A stretch of DNA of 64,000 bases, from contig JAULSR010000002.1 of the NCBI GenBank assembly GCA_030512295.1, forward strand, positions 5,828,001-5,892,000, read 5' to 3'. A model generated the notes under the pieces. That model ran no database searches and had not been told where the DNA came from. It saw only the letters and a list, made by a program, of their open reading frames with translations. A program made the translations under genes and the position numbers. This DNA comes from Bombardia bombarda (lineage: Eukaryota > Ascomycota > Sordariomycetes > Sordariales > Lasiosphaeriaceae). Below are positions 1 to 11,858 of the stretch, one piece after another. How positions within the stretch are numbered: the first letter of the stretch is position 1; each line of letters starts with the position of its first letter.

Positions 1-2694
1 TAGTACCTACGTATGTCTGCCTACCAGTGTTTGGTATTTACATCCCCCCTTCATTGCCTTGTGGTTGTAAGTCCCGGTGATTATCCGTCTGTTCTCTGAC
101 AAGCTAATTGTTATTTTCCTATTTGCTCTTATCAGGACTTTTACTAGCAATTACCATAGCGGTGTAGTAGTAGTAGTTGCTGCGTTTGTTCGCCTTCTCT
201 TTTCCCTTGTCTTTCTTAAATAAAGATGACTCGACGACAACCTATCAGAATTGTTCTCTTGGCTTTCATTGCATTCAGGATAACAAGACTTCGCGCAGTC
301 CCCGCTTGACATATCTCTTTGTAACATGGCCACAGATATATAGGCCGACTCAAGGGTGCGCATTGTGCGACGTTGAACGACAAGTCCCGTGCGCGTCGCA
401 GTGCTGAAGTTACGGATAGGTATAGGGGTGTGGACAGATAGATGCCAGGGCATAAAGAGAGAGCTAAAACCGTAAGGAATATATGAAGTATTCCGCCATA
501 ACCCAGCAACATCTCATGGGCCACCCTTCATCCCCCTAACGACCTCGACTTCGAAATTGAATCGAGGTCAATATTCGTCTGATATGGAGAGAAAGCACCA
601 GCTCACCTCCTTTCCAACCCCCTCTTATTACCCCAGTCTCAACCCCCTGGCCAGTTGTTAGTCAGAAACGGACGTAACGATAAGGCAGAGAGACGGGTGT
701 TTGCAGGTGACTCAGAAAAGACGTAATAAGAGGCCGGCTGTCAATCTATGCTTATCTTTGCTGCATGCTGTGTCAATATGAGAGAGTGAAAGACAGAGAG
801 AGGCGCCGAGTTGATTCCGAGTTGAATTTGTTTGTTGGCATCGGTGTCGGTGTCGGTGTCGGCGCCGGCTCTCCCACGGCACCATGATGGCATGCCTGGA
901 TGCCTCGAGCGGTCCTTCTGCTTGCATGGTGAGATGGTCACAGACAAAATTGACCGGGAGTAGCACCGAGTAACTAGGCAGATACTCGGCGTTATCTGGT
1001 ATCGGCCGAGGAAACCTGATCACAGCAGGGACAACATCATATGCGGTTCAACAAACAGTGTTTATCGTTTCGTGATAATACAGTAGTCTTTAGCTGTGAC
1101 GCCAAGGGTAAATACCAGTAAATACTTATCAAGACGACATGTTTAGAATATGAAACATTAGACTGCTAGGTAAAAAGGGGAAGCATCATCATGACTATTT
1201 TCATCTCAACGCTCTTTACTAGTAACAATATGCGCCCCCAACACGTTCTCGGTCGGCTGGTGCTTTCAGTAGTCGATACAGAAACGTGTCTGGTGACTCG
1301 CTTTTGTTGCTTTCGTGTATAACCCCTGACCATGTTCGTCCTCCTCTCTCCAGGCTACAAATGAAGCGGTCAAACTCCCCTCGCCCATATCGCTCCTCGA
1401 GCCATACACGCATGCCTGTCGCGCCCGGCTCTGCGCATGAAAGGTGTGCTTCAGGTTGTACAGGGAGAGTTGTTGGGCTACCGCTCCGAAGATCCTCGGA
1501 TAAGATGTATGGATGGATGGATAGGCAGATAGGCAGACGATCAGTGTCAGCAGCTTCCGGTAGCAAGTTCATCTTCCTTTGATCAGGTTTGATGACGGAT
1601 AGGTTACAAGAGGCGGTGGACAATGAAAGAAGGAGGAAGATCTGGCACGACCATCCCGGATAATACAGATCCTCACCCATCTTTAGATGTATGCCGCTGA
1701 CGCCACCGTCCTTCTCTGCATATCCCCCTTCCCCCTTTCTGGTCGTCGAGCAAAAGAGTAGATTCTTAATGATAGCCATAGCAACAAAAACCATCTACAT
1801 TAGCTCCATACAGAATAATGACATAGCTCTGACGATTATAATCTGGCGTAATTGGTGCACTGGCTCCAATCTAGGTGAAGGCGACAAAAAACAGGCGAGG
1901 CAAGCCATCGTTATGCAGAAGCATCATGTACATGCGTATGCTGCTTATTCTGTACGACGACAAACGCACACACGCGCATGTAACTGACCTCGGACAATTA
2001 AGAGTACTCGGGCAGAAAAGAACTGGGATAGTGGAGATGGGACATTCACTTCTCGCCTTCTTTCTGGAAGAAGCATGTAACACGAACCCCAGAAGTCAAA
2101 CAGCCCCCAGCAAGGAGCAGTAGCCGATGTGAAAGCGACGTGCGGGACCCGGAAAGACCAGTTTTCATGCTGCTTGGTTCTCATCCGTGTATCTTGGCCA
2201 TCCATATCGATGCATCTGCAAGTCAGATAGATAAAATATGCTCGCCTCATTCAAGAAAAACAACAAACAGAATATCGAACCTGGGTAACACCATGTATAA
2301 CGGCTGGTTGCGATTACCAGGCAAGGGAAGCCGAAGCCGAAGGAGGGAGGAGAAGGAGGTGAGGGAGGGAGGGATACAAGGTTCAAGCAAAGCAAAGCGA
2401 AAAGACCGGACGGAGGATTACGGCCCCCGTTGCGTTGTCTTGCTGGTCCTGGTGCAGTTGGGGATGCAAGACTGATGCGATGTGCCTTCTCTTTTTTGAT
2501 TGTTCTTCTCTTACTGCCTCTGCTGCTGCTGCTGCGCGTGACCACCACCCCCGGAACATGGATGCCTTCCTTTCACTCACCGGTAGGCGGTTGATGTCTG
2601 TCTAAACAGGAAGTGGGAGAGAAAAAAGATATAAGACCTCGCATTGGCCCGGTGTGAAAGCAAAGAAAGACCGACATATTCCCCAGACACTTCC

Positions 2695-2752
<58 letters not shown>

Positions 2753-3576
2753 CTCTTCAACTGCTTTTTGCCATAAATTTCCATCACCAGATTCAAACCC
2801 TCCAACTCCAAACAAAAGCATACCCAATAACATGGAGAATATCAACTCAGCTCCTCCTCCCAGCAATCAATGGTTGGTTCTCCTCGTCCCCGTTGGACGT
2901 CATCGCTGGAATATCTGCTTATTTGATCGGAATACAGCGAGATCCAAGCGCCCACTGCCAATGACACAGCAACAAACCAAGAACCCACGTCTATGCTGCT
3001 TCGCTGGTTCGAGGAGCGGGACCAAGGGAACCTCCCCTTCAGCGAGGCTCTCGTTAGCAAGACGATAACGGATGACCAGCACGAGGTCGGTGGCAAATCC
3101 CTCATTTCGAATGCTCTTGTGTTGCGCTAAGCAATCAAAAGGTCTCGCGCTGATGTATGTCTGCCTGCCTGCCTTTGGTGAGCTGGCTGGCTGGCTGGCC
3201 ATGCCCAGGGCGACTGCATCATGTGGTAGTTGAAACCACATGCATCACACAGGCAGTCAGCATGTATATGGGATTATTTCCCTCTTTTTCTTGTTTCTCC
3301 CCGGAATAAGTAGTTATGGCCGTGGAAATGAAAGGAGGAGGCAGGCCAGAAGCCCAGTCCAGTCCAGTGTATTTTCGGTTTTCTTTCTTTAAAAAAAAAA
3401 CAGCTTTTGATGCAATGCAAAATCCCATTAACGCCACCCCCCTTTTTCTTTTCATTACAAGCGAATGCGTTGGGGTATATGATATCACCCAGTTGCTCCT
3501 CTTCCCCCAATGTCAATACCTTTGCAAATACAGCTACATGTATGCATTTTTTATTTATTTAATCGAAGTCTCGCTT
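1..3576. other. gene-free 5' segment
   Basis: I see no supportable gene in this 3.6 kb. The open frames are short, overlap each other on both strands and read as low-complexity noise. It contains a tetranucleotide microsatellite at 2697-2752, purine-rich tracts near 2335-2375, CTG repeats near 2520 and short GCCT/GGCT runs near 3160-3200. The last part (about 3240-3576) probably includes the 3' untranslated region of the minus-strand gene that follows. A distant promoter or an unrecognised non-coding RNA cannot be excluded. Confidence 0.5.
2697..2752. repeat. (AGAC)14 microsatellite
   Basis: The tetranucleotide AGAC is repeated 14 times without interruption. The tract lies in non-coding DNA and is probably length-variable between strains. 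Confidence 0.95.
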
Positions 3577-4963
3577 TTAAGCCGTCGTCTCGTCAGTAAC
3601 CGCTGATACGTTGTTTGCGTGGAAGCCGTCGAGTGTGAGAGTCACAGCCCCGGCTTGGACGAGCTGCCAAGGATCATGTCAGTCAAAGCTCAGGTTACAT
3701 AGCATACAGACAGAAAGCACTTACAGCCCTCGAAAGATCATCAATCAAATCATCCGCATCCTCAATCCCCACACACAACCTGATGATATCCTCCGGCATC
3801 TGCCTCTCCTGCCGCGTCTTGGCGTCAATGCTCGCATGGCTCATGCGGCACGGCATGCTGATAAGACTGTTAACACAGCCAAAGCTGACACTGATGCCCC
3901 ACAGCCTCGCGGCCTCGACAATCCTTTCGCTCAGCGTCACGTCGCCCGTCTCAAACGACAGCACGGCGCCGGCGCCCCGCGCGATGCTCCAGTGCAGGTC
4001 GTACTGCGGGTGCGACTTGAGCCCGGGGAACCGCACGCGGAAGCCGTGCGACTCGAGGAACTCGGCGATGCGCTGCGCGTTGGCCTGCTGCCTCTCCATG
4101 CGGATCGCCAGCGTCTTGATGCCGCGCATCAGCAGGAACGAGTCGTTGGGCGACAGGCCGCAGCCGGTCGAGTTGATGGTGAAGTACATCTTGTCGCCGA
4201 TGTCGGGGTCGTTGCACGCGATCACGCCCGCCATGATGTCGTGGTGGCCCGACAGGTACTTTGTGCCCGACTCGTACACGATGTCGGCGCCCAGGTCCAG
4301 CGGGTTGCAGAGCATGGGCGAGAGCATCGTGTTGTCCACGATCACGAGCGCCTTGGCGTTGACCTCGTGCGTCGCTCTGGCGATGGACGGGATGTCGACG
4401 ATCTTGATCAGCGGGTTGGTCGGGGTCTCGAGCAGGACCATGGCCGTCTTGTCCGAGATGACGGCGACGACGTTGCTGACGTTTGTGGTGTCGACGTGGT
4501 GGACGATGACGCCCTGGTTGTTCTTGAGGTAGGTGAGCAGGCGGTTCGTGCCGCCGTACAGGTCGTCGCCGGTGATGACCTCATCGCCGGGGCGCAGGAG
4601 ACGCGTGATCACGTCGAGGGCGCCCATGCCGGAGCCGACGGCCAGGGCGCGGCCTGCGTTCATGATCTTGGCCAGGTGGCGCTCGAGATGGGTCCGGGTC
4701 GGGTTGCCTGAGCGTGTGTAGTCGTACTCGTTGCCGCCATTGGCTGACGTCTGCTTGAATGTTGCCGACTGGTAGATGGGGATGCTGGAGGAGCCATATT
4801 GGTCCTTGGTTTCGGTGTAGACGAGCTCTGTTGCGAGGGCATAGCGCCGCCGACCCGTCTGGGGGCTGGACGGGGCTGGAGAAGGGGGGAGGTCGTGGCC
4901 GTCGATATCGAGGCGGGAGAAAGCCTTGTTTAGTGGCGGGCTGCCATTATCTGAGGAAGACAT
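3577..4963 (-). CDS. cystathionine beta-lyase (PLP enzyme of methionine biosynthesis)
   Basis: The predicted enzyme cleaves cystathionine to homocysteine, pyruvate and ammonia. Exons are 3725..4963 and 3577..3663; the 61-nt intron has a GTAAGT donor and a CAG acceptor, and the second exon adds the conserved ending LVQAGAVTL. The model is 441 residues, the usual size for fungal MetG/Str3. The Cys/Met-metabolism PLP fold is complete: the substrate-loop segment YDYTRSGNPTR, SGMGAL of the cofactor cradle, ETPTNP, the VDNT segment, and the pyridoxal-binding lysine in ESGTKYLSGH (about Lys235). I start at 4963 (MSSSDNG) because the upstream in-frame Met at 5035 adds a poorly conserved leader; that longer form remains possible. 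Cystathionine gamma-synthase is the main alternative, but fold length and the C-terminus fit the lyase better. Confidence 0.88.
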
Positions 4964-6113
4964 TGTGGATGAAGGTTGCTGGCGATGGTGCTTTGCTGCG
5001 AGTGAATTGGGTATGAGTGAGCAAGTGTGAGTCAACAGTTTGCCAACTCGTTGCCGGATCGATTACTGTAGGTAGTGTACAATCTCAGGCGTTGCTAGCC
5101 AGCTACCAGGAAGCAACGAGGAGGGGCAGTCAGTCGCCGATCGGTGGACCTATGGAATGGAGGGGCAATTGCGCAATTGGAGGCGGCAAACGGGCGGGAC
5201 AAGAACTGTAAAGTTCAGAATTAATGAGATGAATTGGCTATGGTTTCAACTCTTTCACAAAAAAACTACCGGACGAGGGAAATACGACTACTTTATTGCG
5301 AGAGCCGACTCGAGAGTCATGGCTTTCTCCTTAGTCACTCGGGTAGGGTCGCACCGCTGCAGTTTCCCCAGACCTCTGGGGGGCCAGTGTTGGACCCAAG
5401 ATGGGTGGTTTATCTCGACTGTCTGCAAGGTGTAACCTGCACTGTGAGACTACCGACCCTGCGTCCCTTGCAGGCCCACCGCCATTTCCTGTCCGAGCCC
5501 GGAGGCACGTCAGCTGGGGTTACCACGCTACCTCCAATTGCCGCCTTGGAACTGCGGCACAAGAAGGTACCCGGCTATCACTTACCCCAGACAGACCGTT
5601 GTGGGGCTGAAAATGACGTGCTAAGAGCTGCCGTCCGACCGCGCCGAGAGCAGCCCATTTCCTGCCATTCTACAGGATATACACATCCAACGAACAACAC
5701 AGCAACGACGACAGGGACTCCCAATGGAAGGGCGTTGTTGCTCATAACGAGGGCCTGGTCACGTCAACCTGTCGGCACTGTATACGGTAGCTACTAAATT
5801 CCTTATCTTGAGCTCCTCCGTGTTCCGCACCTAGACCACTGCAACAAAGGCGAGCCAGATAGGTGCTTTAATGTAGGTACATATTATAGCGGCTAAAATG
5901 AATTGCGCATCGGAGATCCGAGCCGAAAGGCCTGGACGGTGCCAGTAGCAGCTTGGTATTCCTTGGGCACTCATTCGATACAATGAAAGTCTATAGCTAC
6001 ATGCGCCATTCCCGACTCCTCTAGTTGGAATGCAGAGTAATGTCCCGCGTCTAGAACGCATATTTATTTATCCTATCTCTTTCTCAGTCGACATCAACTC
6101 GCCTACTTCTGCT
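4964..6113. other. intergenic, promoter of the cystathionine lyase
   Basis: This stretch lies between the start of the lyase and the 3' end of msp1. An open frame of 187 codons at 5234-5797 has no recognisable domain and an erratic composition, so I do not call it a gene. No repeats stand out. Confidence 0.5.
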
Positions 6114-7461
6114 TCAACTGTCGGTAGATACGGGGGCCGTGTCGTTTTCGGCATCCTCAAAGACTTCGCTGGAATCAGCATTTATAATGCGCGGTTGATC
6201 TTCCATGAGAACATGACCTCCTCGTTTACGGCCAAAAAAGTCGTCCGTCTTGATGCCGCGTACGTGCAGGGGGTTCACCCGTGTCATGGAAGCTCCCGAT
6301 GCGCGGTGTTGCCGGATATACTCCCTCATGGGTACCATGGCGGCGTCCCGGCATGCCTCTTTGATGTCGCTACCCGACATGCCGGCCGTGACCTTGGCGA
6401 TAAAATCAAGGTCAAAATCCTCATCCCGCTTCGTGTCCCCGAGGATGAGTTGTATGATGCGGCGCCGCTGCTCTTTCCCAGGCAATGTGACGGGGAACTT
6501 CTTGGGCATTCTCCTGAGGATGGCCTCGTCGATATCGTTGATCCTGTTGGTCGCGCCCAAAACAACTATCCTGGAAGGGGTACCGGCCGCATTTGTAGAC
6601 GTGAGGCCATCCCAGAGAGTCATGAACCTAGTAGGCTACGTCAGACTGGCTTCTTTTGCAGTAACAATAGCATGATAGGACAACTTACTCAGCTTTTACC
6701 ATGCCACTAGCTTCATGCTCGCCACTCCTCCGTGTCCCCAAAACAGCGTCGATCTCGTCAATGAAAATTATCGCCGGCTGCAGTTTGTGCGCCAGAGAAA
6801 ATACGGCACGGACGAGCTTGTTGGAGTCGCCGTACCACTTTTCCGTCAAGGTAGAGATGTGAAGATTGATAAAAGAAGCGCCGCTCTCGTGCGCCACAGC
6901 CTTGGCCAGCATTGTCTTGCCGCAGCCAGGCGGGCCATAGAGAAGCACGCCCGAAGGCGCTGAGAGGAGCGCGCCGCCGTGGGAATAGAGATGCGGCAGG
7001 GTCAGCGGGTAGATGATGGACTCTTTCAGTTCCTCGATGATGTCTTCCAGGCCGCCGATGGCATCGAAGCCCACGGGAATGTCCTCGGGGGCCACCACCT
7101 CCATAGCTACCAGGTTTTCGTATTCGTTGAGGACTAGCTCCTCGACTCTCGCGGTATGACGGGACTCGTCGCTTCCATCTTCGCCGTCGCCGATCTCGGG
7201 TCGCTTTAATCGTCGTATCCTCTGCAGATTTGCCTGCGCCTTTAATCGTGCCTGCTCATGCCTCTCGCGCTCCGGGTCGAGCAGTTTGGCAAGATATGGG
7301 CTCAAGTATTCGCGAAAGAAGAAATAGGCCGATATTGTCTGGTAAGGAGGTTCTAGTTAGCAAAGATGCATTCCTTCCTTGGTTGCGCTGTGGCTTGTAC
7401 TAACGCTCGCGGCTATGACCAGCCCCGACACCAGATCTTTTACTCGTTTTTGGTCGTTCAT
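6114..7461 (-). CDS. msp1: Msp1/ATAD1-type mitochondrial outer-membrane AAA-ATPase
   Basis: Msp1 extracts mislocalised tail-anchored proteins from the mitochondrial and peroxisomal membranes. Three exons (7405..7461, 6689..7338, 6114..6627) give 406 residues; both introns have good signals (GTTAGT/CAG and GTAAGT/TAG) and the phases agree. The N-terminus carries one membrane span (about residues 10-31, ending SAYFFFREYL). The AAA domain follows: Walker A GPPGCGKT at about 154-161, Walker B IIFIDEID at about 209-216, GATNRINDID, and arginine-finger region RRMPKKF. The splice between exons 2 and 3 rebuilds the family signature KAEFMTLWDGL. The first exon is only 19 codons and encodes most of the anchor, so it is easily missed. 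It is divergent from the pcs1 gene across 771 bp. Confidence 0.93.
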
Positions 7462-8232
7462 CGTGTATCAGGCAGCCGTCTTGTCGGGCTATGCAGCCGC
7501 AGATGGCAGATAGAGATCGACGGTCCGTTGACAGAATGTTTCGAAGACTTATTAAGACGCGTGGGCCAAGAGCGCCAGCGGTCGGGTTCCCGAATATTGG
7601 TGCTTGCACGCGGCAGCAAGGTATAAAGGAGCCTATCGGGCTTATCAACTGGTGCTGTACGAATAGATTACTTGTCCATTAACGCCACCGGTGGCTGGAA
7701 TGACATGGATGTGGGATGGCAGACGAAACCAGTGACGAGCAACAAAATCAACAGGTCGAAACAAAGGGCGAGCACGAATGAAAATCAAAATTGTCCTTTG
7801 CTATGAAAGAGAGTGACAACACACAAGAGCCAGAGCTAAGACACGCCGTCCTCGGACTTTGAGCGCTGTAGAATTCATAGTACTTGAGCAGCTGAAGTAC
7901 CATCATGTACACAGATACCTACCTAGGTACCTTGTCTACCTCGGTAGCGCACGTACCATGCCACGCACGCGCCAAGGGACGAGGCACATCGATTGTCATC
8001 CCAGGAAGAGCGCTAAGCAAGTCCACCGAGTGGGATTGATTGATTTGCCCCTCATCCCACCCCAAAGTCAATGTTTACTTCGAGGCTTGGCACAGGTCCG
8101 ACACCTCATCCGCGCAAATCGACGCGTCACTGACTCGAGCTTTCGTCGCAGCCTTGACACTAGCAATCCTACTATTTGCTAGAAACGCCCCGAAAAACTG
8201 CCTACGCGCACCAACACGGTCCGAAATTCTAA
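7462..8232. promoter_or_regulatory. divergent promoter region, msp1 / pcs1
   Basis: These 771 bp separate two divergently transcribed genes and must hold both promoters. They contain one copy of the palindromic ACCTAGGTACC motif near 7921-7931. No TATA box or named operator is convincing. Confidence 0.5.
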
Positions 8233-10071
8233 ATGACGAGTGCGAAATTTCGCTCTCAACTTTTGGAGCTGGTGGATTCGGATTCGGAGGACGGGCTGAG
8301 CGGCAGCGCAACCGGGGTCGTTGTGCGACGACAACAACAACAATCTGCACCTGCACCTGCATCGAAAAAGAGCAAAGTCGTCAAAAACAAAAACACCATA
8401 AATACTGTTGCTACCGCCATGGCGCCAGCAAAGAAAGCAGCTGCGACCCGCGGTCGCCAAGCAGCAGCCAACAAGGTCACCAAGCCAGCGCAAAAAGCTG
8501 CGACGCGTCGCGCCGGTGACCGTATTGCTGCCGCGGCAGAACAGGTCTTGGATGAGGAGGAGGGAGGTGAGGGGGAAGATAGAGCAGCAGCAACGGTACT
8601 AGCCGAGAAACCGACAAATGTGCAGCCCAAAGCGCCCGCAGGCCGAGGACGAAAGCGCGCAGCGGCCGCCGCCGCTGCAGAAGAGGAGGACGTCGAGATG
8701 GCAGATGCGCCGCCGCCATCAGCACCAAAGACAACGCGAGGTCGCCCCAAGAAGACGACAGCCGCGGAGGACGATGTGAAGGAGGTGCCTGACTCGACGA
8801 AACGCGCGCCCCCGGCTCGCGCACCGAGGGGAAGGAAGGCCGCAGCAGCAAAGAAGGACGAGGTTGTCGTGGGCGAGGAGACCGAGATCCCGGAGACACA
8901 ACCACCACCACAAGAGCCGATCGAGGAAGAGGAAGAAGAGGAAGACGAAGGCGAGCAGCTGGAAGATCTCCCAGCCCACCACCACCATTCTTCGGACCCC
9001 CACGAGGCGGCAGGAATGCGCCCCCAGCTCCGGCGGCAGCGCCGTCCAGCGTAGCAAGACGACCGGCGTATACGACAATAAACTCCTCCGACTCCTCGGC
9101 GGCAGCAGGAGACCCAGCCCTCCGTCGCCGGCTCGGTGAGATAACGCAAAAGTATGAGAGCTTGGAGCTCAAATACCGCGACCTGCGGGAGCTGGCTGTG
9201 AAAGAAGCCGAGAGCAACTTTGACCGGCTGAAGAAGCAGTCCGACGAGAAGTCAAGCAGTGCGCCCACACCCCTATATGCCCCATCCTTTTCCCTTTCTT
9301 TGCCCCTTTTCTTCCTTCAACATTTGGCTGACATCCCCACCCACCCCAGCCGCCGACCAACTAATCGCCAGCCTCAAGCGCGAGCTCGCCGCCCAAAAAG
9401 AAGCCGCCAAAGAAACCCAGCGCCTCAAGACCCAGCTCGCCGCCAGCGAAGCCAAAGCCGACACCCTCCAGACCCAGCTCGCGCAAGCCACCGCGTCGCT
9501 CGCCGACGCCAAGACCGAGGTCAAGGCGCTCAACATGCGGCTGTCGGCCGCGCGCAGCGCCGCCGAAGCCAAGACGGTGCCCGGCAGCGCCATCAAGGGC
9601 AAGGGCACGAGCGGCGCGTCGCGACTCGTAGGCAACGCCGAGGCCATCCAGCAGGCCACGCTGGGCGCGCAGATGAAAGAGGACCTGTACAGTGACCTGA
9701 CGGGGCTGATTGTCACGGGGATCAAGCATGAGGAGAGCGGCGGGGAGGATGTTTATGATTGTTTGCAGACGGGGCGGAATGGGAGTAAGTATACTGTTAT
9801 TTGTTCTGATAGGATGACGAGGGGTTGGCTGATATGATTGCTACCAGCGCTCCATTTCAAGCTCGCCATCGACACCGACGCGTCGATGGAGGACGAGGCC
9901 GAGTTTGTGTACCGGCCGCAGCTCGATGATAACCGCGACAAGGACCTGATTGCGATTTTGCCTAGTTTTCTCGTTGTGGATATCCAGTTCCCAAGGTCGC
10001 AGGCGGCCAAGTTTTATGCGCGCGTTACGAAGGCGTTGACGGAGCTGCCAAGGGATGATGTGTCTGACTGA
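8233..10071 (+). CDS. pcs1: Csm1/Pcs1-type monopolin subunit, with a one-base frame break
   Basis: Csm1/Pcs1 proteins are coiled-coil kinetochore or rDNA clamps that crosslink microtubule-attachment sites. The C-terminal globular domain is clear: DLYSDLTGLIVTGIKHEE, DVYDCLQTGRNG then TLHFKLAID after the last splice. Exons are 8233..9258, 9350..9784 and 9848..10071; intron 1 starts with an unusual GTGCGC, intron 2 with GTAAGT. The N-terminal 270 residues are basic and Ala-rich with an acidic stretch, then a coiled coil (about 9162-9560). The reading frame changes inside exon 1 between about 8960 and 9001: before it codons start in one frame, after it (through the coiled coil) in another, equivalent to one missing base. 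Adding one base makes the total 562 codons with all splice phases consistent. A C5 run at 8997-9001 is the likely site. I see no plausible intron there. Confidence 0.85.
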
Positions 10072-10554
10072 GTGATTGATGGTTCATTTGGCTGGCTGAG
10101 CTGAGCTGATGCAGTGCTGGCTTGCGAGGGGAGTAATTGTTTGAATAAGGGAAAGGGGAAGGGGAAGTTGAGTGGGTTTGTTGTTGTATTCTGTGCTGCA
10201 TGCACAAACGTGCGATATATGATGGATGGCTTGCTTGCCTGCCTGGTGCTGGGGAGTTTGGAAGGAGTTTCATAATCTTTTAGGGGTTGCTTGCTTTCTG
10301 TATCAATGGCTTTCTTACATGATATAAAATGCGCACGTTTGTGTGTGGTTTTGATGTCTTGATCGCGAACCTTTTCCTACCCCATTCACGCACAGTAATG
10401 TCTGTAAGACATACACTCAAAGGGGTTGATCGATGAATGTCTACTAGGTGGATCAGAGACTCATAAAACGTAGCGTTGGCAAACGGCATCAATTCAGTCT
10501 AAGCAAAGAAAACGTTATCAAGATCACAACCCAGGGAAAGCATCCACCATCCCA
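10072..10554. other. convergent intergenic, 3' ends of pcs1 and xanA
   Basis: This 480-bp gap between converging genes presumably contains both 3' untranslated regions and polyadenylation signals. Nothing else is visible. Confidence 0.6.
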
Positions 10555-11858
10555 TCAAGCCTCGACCACCTCAGGCCCAACCGGAAAGTGGCTAGCCGCC
10601 ACATTGCACTGCCGAAACAGCCTGACCTCGTCCTCGGCAAACGCGCCGACAACCGAGTGCAGCACGCCGCGGTTATGGAACAGCACGAGATCGCCCTCCT
10701 CCCAGTCATGCGCATACACCAGCTCGGGCGCAATCCCAGGGCGCTGCAGGCGGTGCACAATCTCGCGCACCTCGGCCAAATCATCCACGACCGTGCCATC
10801 GCCCAGATGCAGCCGCCGCACCGCCGAGGGATGCACCTGCAGCGCCAGCTTGCCCGTCTCGGGGTTGCGCCAGCACATGGGCAGAATCTGGATCTTGTCC
10901 TCCTCCACCTCAGGCAGCGTGTCGAGCGGCAGCTCTTTCCCCTCCGAGACCATGCCCAGGCCGTCAGGGCGCGACTTGGCGCCCGACATCCAGATATACG
11001 GATGCGGCGCGTACTCGACCAGCGTCGAGCGGGCGAGCGCCTGGTCGGCCGGCGACAGCCGCTCGTACATGGCGTAGCCCGAGGCGAAGGCGGTGGTGCC
11101 GAGGGGCACGTCGAGGACGTCGGCGGAGCCGTCGTCGTAGCGGCACAGCTGGCGGCGGCCCGAGGGCACGCGCACGGCGAGCAGGGTGGTGGCGACGGGC
11201 GGCGCGAGGTCGCCGTAGAGCGCGGCGTCGATGTGCCAGCGGTAGAAGCGGGTGCAGTCGAGGTCCTCGGCGGCCGGGATGGTGGTGGCGTGGAAGGTGC
11301 GGTGGTGCGGGTGGCGCAGGCGGAAGTTGGTGAGCCCCTCGTACTCGGCCACGAAGCCGTTGCCGATGACTTGCACCTGCGGCTGGTGCGGGATGGTCTT
11401 GAGGTCGGGGTGGAGGATGCTGCGCTTGGCGTCGAGCGTCTTGCCGTGGCCGTAGGAGGTGGCGGCCGGGTCGAAGCGCTGGGTGAGCTCGAACTGGGCC
11501 TTGGGCGAGACGTGGCTTTGGTTCTTGAAGACGATTACCTGGTGCGTGTAGAGCGCCGAGCGGATTATGTCAAAGTCGGCATCTGTGGGTGGATGGTTAG
11601 TGTGACCTGTTTTGGTGTTGTTGTGTGAACATGGGGGTGCCTTACCGAGGAGGTTACCGATTGTACGGGTATTCTCCCAAATTGTTTTGTCACGGCATCA
11701 TCATTCATGCATATCACATTGCATCAGTTTCATGCAGATACGGTCTTACCAGTAAGGTTCTCAATGTTGATGCCAGAGATGGATGCCCCAAAGTCGACTT
11801 TGGAGTTTTCAGAGGCAGTCAGGGGAGTGACAAGGGGGGAAGCTGTGGCTGAAGACAT
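10555..11858 (-). CDS. xanA: xanthine dioxygenase, XanA type (Fe(II)/2-oxoglutarate-dependent)
   Basis: Predicted to oxidise xanthine to uric acid using Fe(II), 2-oxoglutarate and O2, independent of molybdenum cofactor. Exons 11750..11858 and 10555..11582 give 378 residues; the 167-nt intron joins NIENLT to DADFDIIRSALY. TauD/TfdA-fold markers are present: the HxD iron ligands in RWHIDAALY (His153, Asp155), the distal His in FHNRGVLHSVVG (about His345) and the 2-oxoglutarate-binding Arg in RLFRQCN (about Arg357). From memory, A. nidulans XanA has His149, Asp151, His340 and Arg352, so the spacing agrees almost exactly. XanA-like sequences are known mainly from fungi. Another TauD-family substrate remains possible, but the motifs VEYAPHPYIWM and QRPGIAPELVYAHDW also fit my recollection of XanA. 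Neighbours upstream on the same strand are a Zn2Cys6 regulator and a serine hydrolase. Confidence 0.82.

Noticed and set aside
1219..1794. 191-codon minus-strand frame
   Set aside because: No domain, no compositional coherence and no neighbouring exons; I cannot separate it from chance.
2697..2752. Possible CRISPR or satellite array
   Set aside because: It is a simple AGAC microsatellite with no spacers; CRISPR arrays are not expected in a nuclear fungal genome.
3611..4711. 366-codon open frame on the plus strand
   Set aside because: It is fully antisense to the cystathionine lyase, with Val/Arg/Asp-rich text typical of a shadow of a GC-rich gene.
5234..5797. 187-codon plus-strand frame
   Set aside because: Erratic composition, several overlapping alternatives and no recognisable motif.
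8760..8975. Possible intron explaining the pcs1 frame change
   Set aside because: Candidate GT donors (GTGAAG, GTTGTC, GTGGGC) lack consensus, no convincing branch site is present, and removal would delete an acidic segment in good coding frame.
8256..9268. Long minus-strand frames over pcs1
   Set aside because: Ser/Ala/Arg-rich shadows of a GC-biased coding region.
10588..11628. 346-codon open frame on the plus strand
   Set aside because: It mirrors xanA on the other strand and has no domain; the minus-strand product has all catalytic residues.
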